From NCBI GenBank assembly GCA_020633725.1, contig JACKDC010000004.1:248001-312000 (forward strand): a DNA stretch of 64,000 bases. Reading direction: 5' to 3'. The position numbers and the translations under genes were made by a program. Each line of letters begins with the position of its first letter. The stretch's first letter is position 1. This DNA comes from Candidatus Latescibacterota bacterium (GTDB lineage Bacteria; Krumholzibacteriota; Krumholzibacteriia; JACNKJ01). Below, piece by piece: positions 51,722 to 60,785 of the stretch. Under the pieces are notes generated by a model that did no database searches, was not told the origin of the DNA, and saw nothing but the letters and a program-made list of their open reading frames with translations.

Positions 51722-53503
51722 ATGGGCCGCCCACTCTTCCTTGTGCTGACGCTGCTCGCTGGTCTTGCCCAGAGAGCGACGCCGGCCACCGTGCTCGACG
51801 TGCAATGCCTGAGCCTGGTGCACGTCGCCGAGTCTGCGCCCCCTGATTCAATTGCGGTCGACGTCTACATCGCCGGCGGGGGACTCGGCGGCTGCGCGGC
51901 CGCGCTTGCGGCCTGCGACGCCGGCTTGCGGGTCCTGCTCAGCGAGGAGACCCGGTGGCTGGGGGGACAAGCGACTGCCGAGGGCGTCTCCGCGTTGGAC
52001 GAGAACTACTGGGTCGAAACTAGCGGCGCAACTCGCAGCTACCAGCGCTTCCGCGCGCTCATACGCGATCACTACCGCCCGCTCTGCCGCGCGACGCCGC
52101 CGCCCGCGCGACTGAACCCCGGCAACTGCTGGGCCAGTGCGCTGGCCTTCGAGCCTGCCGTGGGCGTTGCGGCCCTGGACAGCCTTCTGGCCCCGCACTG
52201 CGCAAGTGGAGCGCTGAGCATCCTCCGCCGCTGGAAGCCCTATCGCGCCGAGGTCGCGGGCGCGCGGGTCGTCGCGGTGGACCTGGTACAACTCGACTCC
52301 GCCGCCCGCTGTCGCGTTCGCTCGGCCTACTATCTCGACGCCACCGCCCTCGGCGACCTGCTGCCGCTGGTCGGCGCGCACTACACGGTTGGCGCGGAGT
52401 CCCGCAACGTCACCGGGGAGCCGAGCGCTCCAGCGCTGGCTGACTCGCGCTGCGAGGCGGCGTTCACCTACCCGTTCGTCGTCGAGGCGCGTCCGGGCGA
52501 AAGCCGCCCCTGGCCTGCGCCGCCCGACTACGCGCGCGTCGTGGCTGACGCCGGCTTCGACGACCCCTGGCCTCTGCCTCTCGGGAGCGCGTCTGGCGAC
52601 GCCGGTCCCCCGACGCTGCACGCCACGCTCCCCGGCGCGCCGGGATCCCTCTGGACCTACCGTCGCCTGATTGACGCCACGCAGTTCGATCCCGCCGCCC
52701 ACGCCTGCGCGCTGACTCTCGTCAACTGGCCGACCATGGACTACCGCGGGGGCGGACTGCTCAGCGCGGATCCCGAGCAGCAGTTGGCCGCCCTTCGTGA
52801 GGCGAAGGCGCTGAGCCTTGCCTTCTTCCACTGGATGCAGACCGCGATGCCCCGCGCCGACGGCGGTGTCGGCCATCCCGAGCTGCGCCTGCTCATCGCC
52901 GCCATGGGCTCCGACGACGGCCTCGCCCTCCACCCCTATGTCCGCGAGTCCAGGCGGCTTGCCGCCTGGACCACCCTGCGTGAGCAGGATGTCGCCAAGG
53001 CCCTGCTTCCCGGGCGACGCCGGGGCCGCTTCTTTCGGGACGCGGTCGCCATCGGGCACTACGGGCTGGACCTTCACCCCGGGCCCTGCGCCGAGACCAT
53101 ATCCTCCGAGGCCACGCGCCCCTTCCAGATCCCCCTGGTAGCGCTGGTCCCCGAGCGGATTGAGAACCTCCTCGCCGCGGGGCGCTGTCTCGGCGTCACG
53201 CACATCACGGCGAGTTGCACGCGCCTCCATCCCATCGAGTGGGCTATCGGTGAAGCGGCGGGGGCCGCCGCGGCCGAGTGCGTCGCCTCCGACCTGGCGC
53301 CGCGAGCGCTCCTGGCCGACCCTGCGGCCCTGCTGAGGATGCAGCGGCGTCTGGTGTCGCGAGGAGCGCCCATCGTCTGGTATGCCGATCTGGCCACTGA
53401 CGACCCCCGCTTCCAGGAAGCCCAGCTCGCCCCCTTCGTGGGCGCGGACGGCGACTCCCTCCTCGAACTCAGCTCCAACTACGACTCGGAGGCCTGGCAG
53501 TGA
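51722..53503 (+). CDS. Exported FAD-dependent oxidoreductase
   Basis: 593 residues. A signal-peptide-like N-terminus (about 1-22) precedes a Rossmann FAD site VYIAGGGLGGCAAALAACDAGLRVLL and SEETRWLGGQATAEGVSALDENYW, the pattern of the FAD_oxidored (PF12831) family. The C-terminal part has PFQIPLVALVPERIENLLAAGRCLGVTHITASCTRLHPIEWAIGEAAG, the family's conserved end of the FAD domain. Substrate unknown; export of a flavoprotein would normally need the Tat system, but no twin-arginine is visible, so location is uncertain. The next gene starts within its last 4 bases. Confidence 0.8.
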   Translation: MGRPLFLVLTLLAGLAQRATPATVLDVQCLSLVHVAESAPPDSIAVDVYIAGGGLGGCAAALAACDAGLRVLLSEETRWLGGQATAEGVSALDENYWVETSGATRSYQRFRALIRDHYRPLCRATPPPARLNPGNCWASALAFEPAVGVAALDSLLAPHCASGALSILRRWKPYRAEVAGARVVAVDLVQLDSAARCRVRSAYYLDATALGDLLPLVGAHYTVGAESRNVTGEPSAPALADSRCEAAFTYPFVVEARPGESRPWPAPPDYARVVADAGFDDPWPLPLGSASGDAGPPTLHATLPGAPGSLWTYRRLIDATQFDPAAHACALTLVNWPTMDYRGGGLLSADPEQQLAALREAKALSLAFFHWMQTAMPRADGGVGHPELRLLIAAMGSDDGLALHPYVRESRRLAAWTTLREQDVAKALLPGRRRGRFFRDAVAIGHYGLDLHPGPCAETISSEATRPFQIPLVALVPERIENLLAAGRCLGVTHITASCTRLHPIEWAIGEAAGAAAAECVASDLAPRALLADPAALLRMQRRLVSRGAPIVWYADLATDDPRFQEAQLAPFVGADGDSLLELSSNYDSEAWQ

Positions 53504-55461
53504 CCCGCACCGCGCGCCTTTGGTTGTGGGCTGGTCTCGTTGGACTCTCCCTCGGCCTGCGGCTGTACCTGCTGAACTGGGGTCTGCCCTTCGTCTTCGA
53601 GGAAGCCGTTCCTCTCAAGAAGGCCTGGTACATGTGGCGGTGGGGGCAGAGCACGCTCCACCTCGACCCCGAGTTCTTCAACTACCCCAGCCTCACGCTC
53701 TACCTGCACCTCGCGCTCCAGGGCGCGGTCTTCGGCGTCCAGCGCCTCGCCGGCATGGTGGACTCGGCGACGGACTTCGCCGCCCACTACGTCGTGGATC
53801 CCAGTGCCGTCATGCTGGCGGGCCGCGCGCTGCAGGCGCTCTTCGGCGCGGCGACGGTCGCCCTCGCCTGGCCGCTGGGCCGCCGCCTCGGCGGGGCGCT
53901 CACTGCCGCGGGCGGCGCGGCGCTGCTGGCGCTGAGCACCACGCACATCGCGCGCTCGCAGATGATCGAGGTGGACGTTCCGCTCACCTGCTTCACGCTG
54001 CTCACCCTGCTCGCCCTGCTGCGGGCCGCCGAGCGGCCGAGCCTGCGCGCCTGGCTCGCGGCCGGCGCGGCGATGGGCCTGGCTGCCTCCACGAAGTACA
54101 CGGGCGCGCTGCTGGCGCTGCCGCTGGGGGCGGCGGCGATCGTCGCGCGGCGCGAACACGGCGCGGCCCTGCGCGCGTGGTGGCCGGTGGCCGCGCTCGC
54201 TGCCGCGGCGCTGGTGTTCGCGGCAACTAGCCCCTACGTGCTCATCGACTTCGGCACCTTCCGCGAGCACTTCGGTTACGAGCAGCAGCATCTGAGCCTG
54301 GGGCAGTTCGGGCTGGCGGGGACGTCGAGCCTGGCCTACTACGGCCGCGTGCTGGCCGGCAGCTTCCTCGGCTGGCCGGCCGCGCTGCTCGCGCTCGCCG
54401 GCTTGACGCACGGCATTGCGCGGCGGCGCCCCGCGGCGCTGATCCTCGCCGCCTTCTTGCTGCCTTACCTGCTCGTAGTGAACACCTGGACGCTCCACGC
54501 CGAACGGTACCTGCTGCCGGCGCTGCCCTTGCTGCTGCTCTTCGCGGCGGCGGGGGCGAAGGCGTTGCTGGATCTCCCCCGGCTCCGCGCCTTCGCCGCG
54601 CCCGCACGGGCGGGCCTGGCCGCGGCGCTACTCCTCGCAGCCGCGGCGCCCTCGCTCCTCGCCTACCCCGGCTACCTGCGGAGCATCGGCAGCGACACGC
54701 GGGCCACGTCCACGCGCTGGATCGAGGCCAACGTGCCGCGCGGTTCGCTGGTGGTCAGCGAGCTCTACGGGCCCGAGCTGTCGGGACCGCAGCAGACGCT
54801 CTCGCTGCCCAGGGCCATCGGCGCGCGCGCCGAGGCGCTCGAAACGCGGCCCGACTTCGGCGCGCTCTTGATCCCCATGTACCAGGTCTACCCCGAGCGC
54901 ACGGCCCCGCTCTACGACCTCGACCTCTACGCCATGGCCGACCTGCTCGTCACCTCGGACGCAGTGCGCGGCCGCTACGCGCGCGACCCGGCGCAGTTCG
55001 CCGCGCAGTGCGCGTTCTACGCGCGACTCGATCGCGACTGGGAGCGCGTGGCGGACTTCGCGCCCACGGGCGGCGGGCCGGAGATCGTCGTCTACCGCAA
55101 TCCGCGCTGGCAGACGCCCTTCGCCGAACGCGACGCGATTCCCGAACCTCCGGCGCTGCAACTGGGGCCGGCGGGACCCACGGGCTCCGAGGCGACCTTC
55201 TACTACGAGTGGGGGACGGTCTGCGAGGTCTACGGGCAGCTCGTCCCCGCCGTGGACTGCTACGGCCTCGGCCTGCGCTACCCCGTGCCGCGGGACTCGC
55301 TCTACCGCGCGCTGGTGCTGCGACGGGCCGCCTGCCTCATCGACCTGGGCCGCGGCCAGGACGCGCTGCTCTGGCTGGAGGGGCTGGCCCGCGCGGAGCA
55401 AGAGCCTGCGCGCGCCGACTACCTGCGCTGGCTGCGGGGGCAGGTGGAGTCGAACCTCTAG
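53500..55461 (+). CDS. Membrane glycosyltransferase of family 39 (dolichyl-phosphate-mannose mannosyltransferase-like)
   Basis: 653 residues from a GTG overlapping the FAD enzyme stop (GTGA). TM1 (LWLWAGLVGLSLGLRLYLL) is followed by NWGLPFVFEEAVPLKKAWYMWR, where the acidic loop residues Glu-Glu are in the place of the catalytic Asp-Glu of PMT/ArnT-type enzymes. Repeated Ala/Leu-rich helices follow (about ten). After about residue 400 comes a soluble domain with TRWIEANVPRGSLVVSELYG and VYPERTAPLYDL, and the C-terminal ~120 residues are TPR-like (VDCYGLGLRY, RAACLIDLGRGQDALLWLEGLARAEQE). Uses a polyprenyl-phosphate sugar in the periplasm; acceptor unknown. Confidence 0.78.
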   Translation: MTRTARLWLWAGLVGLSLGLRLYLLNWGLPFVFEEAVPLKKAWYMWRWGQSTLHLDPEFFNYPSLTLYLHLALQGAVFGVQRLAGMVDSATDFAAHYVVDPSAVMLAGRALQALFGAATVALAWPLGRRLGGALTAAGGAALLALSTTHIARSQMIEVDVPLTCFTLLTLLALLRAAERPSLRAWLAAGAAMGLAASTKYTGALLALPLGAAAIVARREHGAALRAWWPVAALAAAALVFAATSPYVLIDFGTFREHFGYEQQHLSLGQFGLAGTSSLAYYGRVLAGSFLGWPAALLALAGLTHGIARRRPAALILAAFLLPYLLVVNTWTLHAERYLLPALPLLLLFAAAGAKALLDLPRLRAFAAPARAGLAAALLLAAAAPSLLAYPGYLRSIGSDTRATSTRWIEANVPRGSLVVSELYGPELSGPQQTLSLPRAIGARAEALETRPDFGALLIPMYQVYPERTAPLYDLDLYAMADLLVTSDAVRGRYARDPAQFAAQCAFYARLDRDWERVADFAPTGGGPEIVVYRNPRWQTPFAERDAIPEPPALQLGPAGPTGSEATFYYEWGTVCEVYGQLVPAVDCYGLGLRYPVPRDSLYRALVLRRAACLIDLGRGQDALLWLEGLARAEQEPARADYLRWLRGQVESNL

Positions 55462-55988
55462 GTCGCGGGATACTTCGCCACGAGTCGCCGCAGCGTGTTC
55501 AGCCCGCGGAAGGTGGCGCGCTGGCCGAGCGTCTTCTCGAAGACCGCGTTGGAGAACGTCGAGTCGCTCTGCTCTGCATCGCAGAGCCAGTGCAGCTCAT
55601 GGCCGTGCAGGTGGAAGCGGTCGATGGCGGTCTCCAGGCCCGCGAGCGCGCGGCGCTGGGGCGCGGTGAGCGGCGCCTTGAGAAAGCCCACGTTGTGGGC
55701 CGTGGCCGCGGGCAGCGCGTCCGCATGCGCGACGATCGCCGCCAGCTCCACGTCGGTGCGCAGGAAGGTGGCCACGGCGTAGCCGAGGGCGGCCTCGAGG
55801 TGGCGTTCGATCTTCGTCTCCAGCGCGGGCAGCGAGCGCGCGCGGGTGGTGAAGATCACGTTGCCGCTGGCGATGAAGGTCTCAGGGGCGGCGATGCCCA
55901 GGTCGACGAAGTGGCCGCGCAGGGCGTCCATGGTGACGGTGTGACCGCCGACGTTGATGGCGCGGAGAAAGGCGATGCAGCGGGGCAT
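55458..55988 (-). CDS. DUF1697 protein
   Basis: 176 residues, the full length of the DUF1697 family: MPRCIAFLRAINVGGHTVTMDALRGHF and IAASGNVIFTT-like segment (FIASGNVIFTTRARS), LRTDVELAAIVAHAD, NVGFLKAPL, and NAVFEKTLGQRATFRGLNTLRRLVAK. No known biochemical activity. Overlaps the convergent glycosyltransferase by 4 nt. Confidence 0.9.
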   Translation of the reverse strand: MPRCIAFLRAINVGGHTVTMDALRGHFVDLGIAAPETFIASGNVIFTTRARSLPALETKIERHLEAALGYAVATFLRTDVELAAIVAHADALPAATAHNVGFLKAPLTAPQRRALAGLETAIDRFHLHGHELHWLCDAEQSDSTFSNAVFEKTLGQRATFRGLNTLRRLVAKYPAT

Positions 55989-56034
55989 GGTCCTGCGGGT
56001 CCTTCGGCGCGGACGGTGGGTGTCCGGCGCGAGC

Positions 56035-56772
56035 TCAGTACAGCGACTTTACTGCAGAGAAGCTCGTGGGCTCTACGACGACGATCCCGTCGCTCTCGAT
56101 CTCCATCCCGAGGAGAATCTCGCCCATCCCGTAGTCGCTGAAGTAGATGCCTAGCGTATAGAGGTCGCGGTCCCCCGGAGGCTCGGGGGCAGGGGCGGTG
56201 TCTCGGCCAAACCATGTGTTTAGTATGGCAGACAGGTGCACATGGTCCGAGGATTGGTCTCGCCAAAGCATGGGATGGTGGCCGTCGGCACCTCCACCGG
56301 CGAGGGGCCGGATGAACACCCCGAAGGTCTCCTCCTCGTTCGAACCACCCAGCGCGAACCAGTGAAATACATCAAGCTCCTCCCAGCAGTAGTTGCAAGT
56401 GGTCGTATACTCGTTGAGTCGCTGAAAGGAAAAGCCCTCTGATCCGTCGCTGTAGCGAATCCGGTAGATCAGATGTACCTCATAGGGGATGCCAGACTCG
56501 GCGTAGTCGCCGCCATGGTAGAACCAGATCCGCTGAACGATGAAACCCTCGTCAAAGGTGTCGTCCGGCCAGGTCATGAAGTTCCCCACCACTGTAGTGC
56601 TGGTTGGCCCCCAGATCGGCGAGTAAGGGACGCCATCGTGGATGTCAATCGACAGAAAACCGCGTTCTGTCGGCGCGGCCGTGGCGCTGGAAGGAACTCC
56701 TAGGCCAAGGGCAGCAAGCATGGCCGAAAGCAAGATGGCGTAGCTAAAACTGAACGATCTGCAGATTCGCAT
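56035..56772 (-). CDS. Exported protein with SLY-type C-terminal tail
   Basis: About 245 residues from the ATG at 56772, chosen for the GGAGG 7 nt upstream and a signal peptide (FSYAILLSAMLAALGLG ... TATAAP). The mature protein is beta-rich (FLSIDIHDGVPYSPIWG, IPYEVHLIYRIRYSDGSEGFSFQRL), has a CNYC pair, and ends VEPTSFSAVKSLY, resembling the beta-helix protein's ESRNWSSIKALY. No known family. Its start lies inside the last codons of the upstream gene, so it is translationally coupled in a three-gene operon with the metalloprotease. Lower GC than the surrounding genome. Confidence 0.6.
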   Translation of the reverse strand: MRICRSFSFSYAILLSAMLAALGLGVPSSATAAPTERGFLSIDIHDGVPYSPIWGPTSTTVVGNFMTWPDDTFDEGFIVQRIWFYHGGDYAESGIPYEVHLIYRIRYSDGSEGFSFQRLNEYTTTCNYCWEELDVFHWFALGGSNEEETFGVFIRPLAGGGADGHHPMLWRDQSSDHVHLSAILNTWFGRDTAPAPEPPGDRDLYTLGIYFSDYGMGEILLGMEIESDGIVVVEPTSFSAVKSLY

Positions 56773-57247
56773 TAGGGGCCTCCACATCGACCGTGAGGAC
56801 AACCGATTCCTCCTGTGGCGCAAGCCGAAGAAGCAGGCTGTCCCCAGGACACGGCAAGGAATCCAGCATCGCCAAAGGGCTCAAGTCGAATAGAATCTCT
56901 CGGTGTTCGCCGTCCTCCTTGGCGGGGAACAGGTCGAGGAGCTGGAGCATGGACACTTCGTCATCTCCGCTACGGCAAAGGACCTCAAGGCCGAGAAGGA
57001 CATCGTCGTCACTCAGAGAAACCGGAGTGACGAGTAACCATTCTAGCACGATCTGCCGACCAGTCGCCACGATGCCTGCGCCGCCTACGACAGTCACGAA
57101 CCCCCCGCTGCTGGCGTCCGCAGCAAAGGCAAGGGCCGTCTCCTCGATCTCGAGTGCTCTGCAGTGTGAGGAGTGAATGGAAGCTGTGGCAACGGCGACC
57201 ACAAGAACGACCTTGCCCAACCTCAAGCTTCTGGGATTACTTGACAT
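56744..57247 (-). CDS. Small exported protein of the metalloprotease operon
   Basis: 167 residues. N-terminal signal (LGKVVLVVAVATASIHSSHC, with a possible lipidated Cys at the end). The mature part is acidic and beta-rich: IEETALAFAADASSGGFVTVVGGAGIV, LEWLLVTPVSL and DSLLLRLAPQEESVVLTVDVEA. No recognised family. It overlaps the metalloprotease stop codon by 11 nt and the next gene by 29 nt, so the operon is tightly packed. Confidence 0.65.
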   Translation of the reverse strand: MSSNPRSLRLGKVVLVVAVATASIHSSHCRALEIEETALAFAADASSGGFVTVVGGAGIVATGRQIVLEWLLVTPVSLSDDDVLLGLEVLCRSGDDEVSMLQLLDLFPAKEDGEHREILFDLSPLAMLDSLPCPGDSLLLRLAPQEESVVLTVDVEAPNANLQIVQF

Positions 57248-60200
57248 AGATCACCTTCCCCTTGAGTGTCTTGGCTTCTCCGACGATGCGGTACAGGTAG
57301 ACTCCCGAGCTGACAGGCTGGCCCTGTTCGGAGTCGCCCCTCCAAATGAAGAGCTGATCACCGTTCTCGCCAATCGTTGCCGAGAGCCTCCGGACTTCCC
57401 GGCCAAGGATGTCAAAGACCTGGAGTCTTGCCGGAGCGCCGGGTGCCCTATAGCGGAAGTGAATCTGCCCGTTGAACGGGTTCGGCCAAGCGCCCTCAGG
57501 TGGTGGAGCCGCGGACTCTATACCGATGTAGAAACCGGGGTCAGTAGGACTCGTCCCGCAGGCGAAGAGAGAGTTCTGAGCGGTCCAGGGTCCGAAATCG
57601 ACGCGCGTTGAATCGGGCTTGAAGAACGCGTCAGGGCACATGCAGTCAATCCCATAGTCCTCCCCAAAGCCCTCGCAGGTCCCCCAGGCATTGCCCTCCG
57701 CCGGAATGACGTTGGTCGTGGCGTTGTAGATGCGCACCATCTCAACTTCGGCAGCGTCCTCGTAGCAGGAAGCTGGTGTTCCCTGCACGTACGTCCAGCA
57801 GTCCGCACTGGTGGTTAGCGGCGCGATGAAGTTTCCGCCCGCGCTCTGACCCGGCGCGCCAAGGTCAACGGTACCGCTCCAGGCGTAGTTGATAACGCCG
57901 TAGTCACACAAGTGGATGTCGACGTGGTCCAGGCTGAGCTGGGCGGAGTCCCAGTTCTTAGCCCCGACCCGTGGACCCGCAATGTCGCAGTACTGGGCGT
58001 AGACTCTAGAACTCCCCCTGCATTGGATCCCGGTTTCAGGAGCAACTGCAGCTGAGTGCGGTTCGATCGTTAGGTTTGGCCCAAGGTACGCCATCGGCTG
58101 GTGCGGCATGAACTTCTCACCGATCTGAATGCCCGTCCTAAGGAAGTACATCTCCGTGTTGGATACACTGAGGGTACCCCTCATGCAGTAGACCAGGGGA
58201 GGAGGCAGGGAGAGGAGAGACTGGAAGTTCTCCCGCTGAGAGATCGTACAATTCGCGATCTCAGCCGACCTGCCGACTCCCGAGTCGATCCAGATTCGAT
58301 TGACACTCGGGATCTCGCAGTACTCCAGCGCGGGCTCCCGCGGGCCATTCTGAAGATCAAGGACGATTGCGTTGTCGTTGGTGTCGGCCAGATAGAGCGT
58401 GGAGTAGCTTATTCTCACGAGGGCGCTGTCGGCGACGATCTGCTCCGCGTCATTCAGCCGGCAGTAGTCGAGGTCCAATAGCCCGAGATTCTCTGCGAAA
58501 AGCCCTGCGTAGTCTGTGTTCGTGTCCCCCGGAAGAATCGACGGGAGAAACTCCACTGGCGCTTCGGCGGTGCCTCTCACCAGGAGGGAGCCTCCATCGG
58601 CCACGATTTTGGACGTAGCGTTTCGGAAGTAGACCCTGGCTCCCTCTTCAACCGTGAGGTCGCAACCCGGCAGGATCCGTACCTCACCGTCGACCCAGGC
58701 CGTTTCACCAGCTTCGACGACGACATGGCAGTCGGTACCACCAATCGTGTCGGGGAGGCTCACGACTGTGTCCGGAACGGTCTGAAAGCGGTACTCGTAG
58801 GGCAGCATGATGGGATTGAGGTTCCCCGCGACCCCTTCCTTGGGAACAAGCGTGAGCACTAGCGCAACAGCATCGCTATTCCCCTTGCCGAAGTCCGTCA
58901 CGTTGAAATCAACGACCTGCCCTGGCGCAGGCTCGATCCAGTGGGTCTCGATGCTGCGCTTCCGTTCGCCGTACACATCCAGGCCATTGTCGCGTGGATC
59001 TAGGTCGTCCGGTGCGAAGGGCAGGTCATAGCCAATCAGATCCACGGCGAGTCGGACTTTGCCTTCGTACGCCGCCGTCACCGATTGCAGTGCATAGGCG
59101 CTGTCTGGATCGGTGGGGCAGATCATGCAAGGATACTCATCGAGGAAGCGGAAGCTGACACTGAGGTCCACCCCAGAAGTGTCCGGGGGCTGGAACACAA
59201 GGTAGTTGCTAGCGAAGGTCTGGACCCCTACCAAGCGTCGCTTGTTCCACTCCGGAACGAACCAGCTGTAGTCATCCGCGTCGCAGTCCGTGGGCCAGTA
59301 ATCTGAGCTGAACTGCCACCCGGACACCACCTGACGATCGGACGAGCACGTGTGGTAGGGAGGAAACGCCTGGATGTTGTCGTAGCAAACCCCGTTCGAG
59401 TCCTGAAGGAAGTTGTACAGCGCCTGAGGCTGGTAGCCATCGGGATCGTCGCCCTCTCCGAGCCACTGGTAGATTTCCTCATCCGATGTGGGACTCTGAA
59501 GGTTGAGAAACTTCGCGAGGCCATAGGCGCGGAAGACCTCGTTGACACGCTGGTGCGGGCTCGCACTGGAAGACGAGAAAAAGGCATCGAGGTCTGGGAC
59601 ATCCAGCGCAATCCCCAGTCCCGGGAAATTGTGCAAGTAGGTCCGATGGCCCTCATCTTCCGTGTAGGTGCGGATCCAGCGGTAGACCAGGCTGTCCTCT
59701 AGCGCTTCGCCGGGCAACGTGAATACGTTGTCCAGGTAGATCGCGAACATCGCCCAGTCATTGTAGACGTTGCCAAACCTCGAAAGGCACCCCGACCCGA
59801 GGAGGCTGTCCTGGGTCACGGGTACCGCGTTCTGGCAGGCCGAGGCGTAGTGAGAGCCGCTTCCGTTATTGCTGACCGGGGTATCATAGGGAGACGTGTG
59901 CGTATCGGAGCCATCCAGGCCGTACTTGGATGCGGAAAGCACAGAGCACATTTCGTCGAAGCTCTCGAATATCGATGTGCTCCGATCCACACGTTGCCAG
60001 CTGTGGTGGCAAACATGCTGCCACTCGTGTGCGAAGGCGTCGCGCGCGACCTCCCAAGGTGTCAAGAACTGCCCGTCTTGGCCCTCGATGTGGGCTGTCA
60101 CGTACTCATGTGTCGCATTGATAACCCGGCAGGTGTCGAAGATGTAGATTCCGAAGTGGGTGTAGGTCGTGTCCTGCCCCGCGGGGGCACCAGTCTTGGT

Positions 60201-60632
60201 CTGGATTCCGAAGAGCGTATCGACGGAAGCGAACGCGTCCTCGCCGAAGTAGTCGAGGATCGACTTCGCCATTCCACTCACATCACCCGCCAGCGAGTCG
60301 ACGACGATGTTGGCAAACTCGCGCAAGTCGTCTTCGTCCCATCGGGAGCCAGGGGCCCCAGTGGCCCCAGGGGCGCCCGGCTCCCAGCAGAGGAAGACCG
60401 TGAAGTGCTTGTTGAAGATGGGGTTCCCGGCAAAGACCGTCGAGTCGACGGGCGCGAGAGAATCTCCATCGGCGCAAATCAGCTGGAGGCCATCATCGCA
60501 ATCTCGGAACTGGGTCGCGTGGACCAGCGAAGAGAGGGAGAGCAGCGCTACCAAGCTCAAAGCGCGCAGGAGCCAAACAAAAAGCGCCAGCAGTTGCCGG
60601 CGCGAATTGGCGGGATTCGGTCCATTCGTCAT
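57237..60632 (-). CDS. Secreted gluzincin-type zinc metalloprotease with FlgD-type C-terminal domain
   Basis: 1131 residues. Signal peptide (about 20-40). Catalytic HEWQH at 202-206 (His202, Glu203, His206), with Glu223 or Glu227 (ESFDEMCS) as the likely third zinc ligand, the arrangement of gluzincins such as M6/M4-like surface proteases. A short collagen-like PGAPGATGAPG tract lies at about 85-95. The middle contains beta sandwich-like repeats and beta-helix rungs (VEEGARVYFRNATSKIVADGGSLLVRGTAEAP). The end is a FlgD-like Ig domain (AWPNPFNGQIHF, a variant of the PNPFNP motif, then IWRGDSEQG and KGKVIYVK). ATG with AGGAGGGCCGAT in front. Lower GC than the neighbourhood. Heads a three-gene operon. 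Confidence 0.82.
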   Translation of the reverse strand: MTNGPNPANSRRQLLALFVWLLRALSLVALLSLSSLVHATQFRDCDDGLQLICADGDSLAPVDSTVFAGNPIFNKHFTVFLCWEPGAPGATGAPGSRWDEDDLREFANIVVDSLAGDVSGMAKSILDYFGEDAFASVDTLFGIQTKTGAPAGQDTTYTHFGIYIFDTCRVINATHEYVTAHIEGQDGQFLTPWEVARDAFAHEWQHVCHHSWQRVDRSTSIFESFDEMCSVLSASKYGLDGSDTHTSPYDTPVSNNGSGSHYASACQNAVPVTQDSLLGSGCLSRFGNVYNDWAMFAIYLDNVFTLPGEALEDSLVYRWIRTYTEDEGHRTYLHNFPGLGIALDVPDLDAFFSSSSASPHQRVNEVFRAYGLAKFLNLQSPTSDEEIYQWLGEGDDPDGYQPQALYNFLQDSNGVCYDNIQAFPPYHTCSSDRQVVSGWQFSSDYWPTDCDADDYSWFVPEWNKRRLVGVQTFASNYLVFQPPDTSGVDLSVSFRFLDEYPCMICPTDPDSAYALQSVTAAYEGKVRLAVDLIGYDLPFAPDDLDPRDNGLDVYGERKRSIETHWIEPAPGQVVDFNVTDFGKGNSDAVALVLTLVPKEGVAGNLNPIMLPYEYRFQTVPDTVVSLPDTIGGTDCHVVVEAGETAWVDGEVRILPGCDLTVEEGARVYFRNATSKIVADGGSLLVRGTAEAPVEFLPSILPGDTNTDYAGLFAENLGLLDLDYCRLNDAEQIVADSALVRISYSTLYLADTNDNAIVLDLQNGPREPALEYCEIPSVNRIWIDSGVGRSAEIANCTISQRENFQSLLSLPPPLVYCMRGTLSVSNTEMYFLRTGIQIGEKFMPHQPMAYLGPNLTIEPHSAAVAPETGIQCRGSSRVYAQYCDIAGPRVGAKNWDSAQLSLDHVDIHLCDYGVINYAWSGTVDLGAPGQSAGGNFIAPLTTSADCWTYVQGTPASCYEDAAEVEMVRIYNATTNVIPAEGNAWGTCEGFGEDYGIDCMCPDAFFKPDSTRVDFGPWTAQNSLFACGTSPTDPGFYIGIESAAPPPEGAWPNPFNGQIHFRYRAPGAPARLQVFDILGREVRRLSATIGENGDQLFIWRGDSEQGQPVSSGVYLYRIVGEAKTLKGKVIYVK

Positions 60633-60655
60633 ATCGGCCCTCCTGGCTAGTGGTA

Positions 60656-60684
60656 ATCATAGCTCAGGAATCAGCACCTGTACA
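60656..60684 (-). promoter_or_regulatory. Promoter of the metalloprotease operon
   Basis: Minus strand TGTACA (60684-60679), 17 nt, TATGAT (60661-60656). The -35 lies in a CCTGTACAGG palindrome. Leader about 17 nt. Confidence 0.55.
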
Positions 60685-60785
60685 GGGGGGGGGCGGCGAT
60701 TTGGCAATGAAAACATGCCGAGGCAGGCGGCCTGGTGGGCACGGGCGGTGTCGGCCTCGGGGGCGGACACCGGAATCGCCGGACG

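Noticed and set aside
60336..60396. Collagen-like tract in the metalloprotease as a sign of phage tail-fibre origin
   Set aside because: Only about three GxP/GxT triplets, inside an otherwise ordinary secreted metalloprotease.
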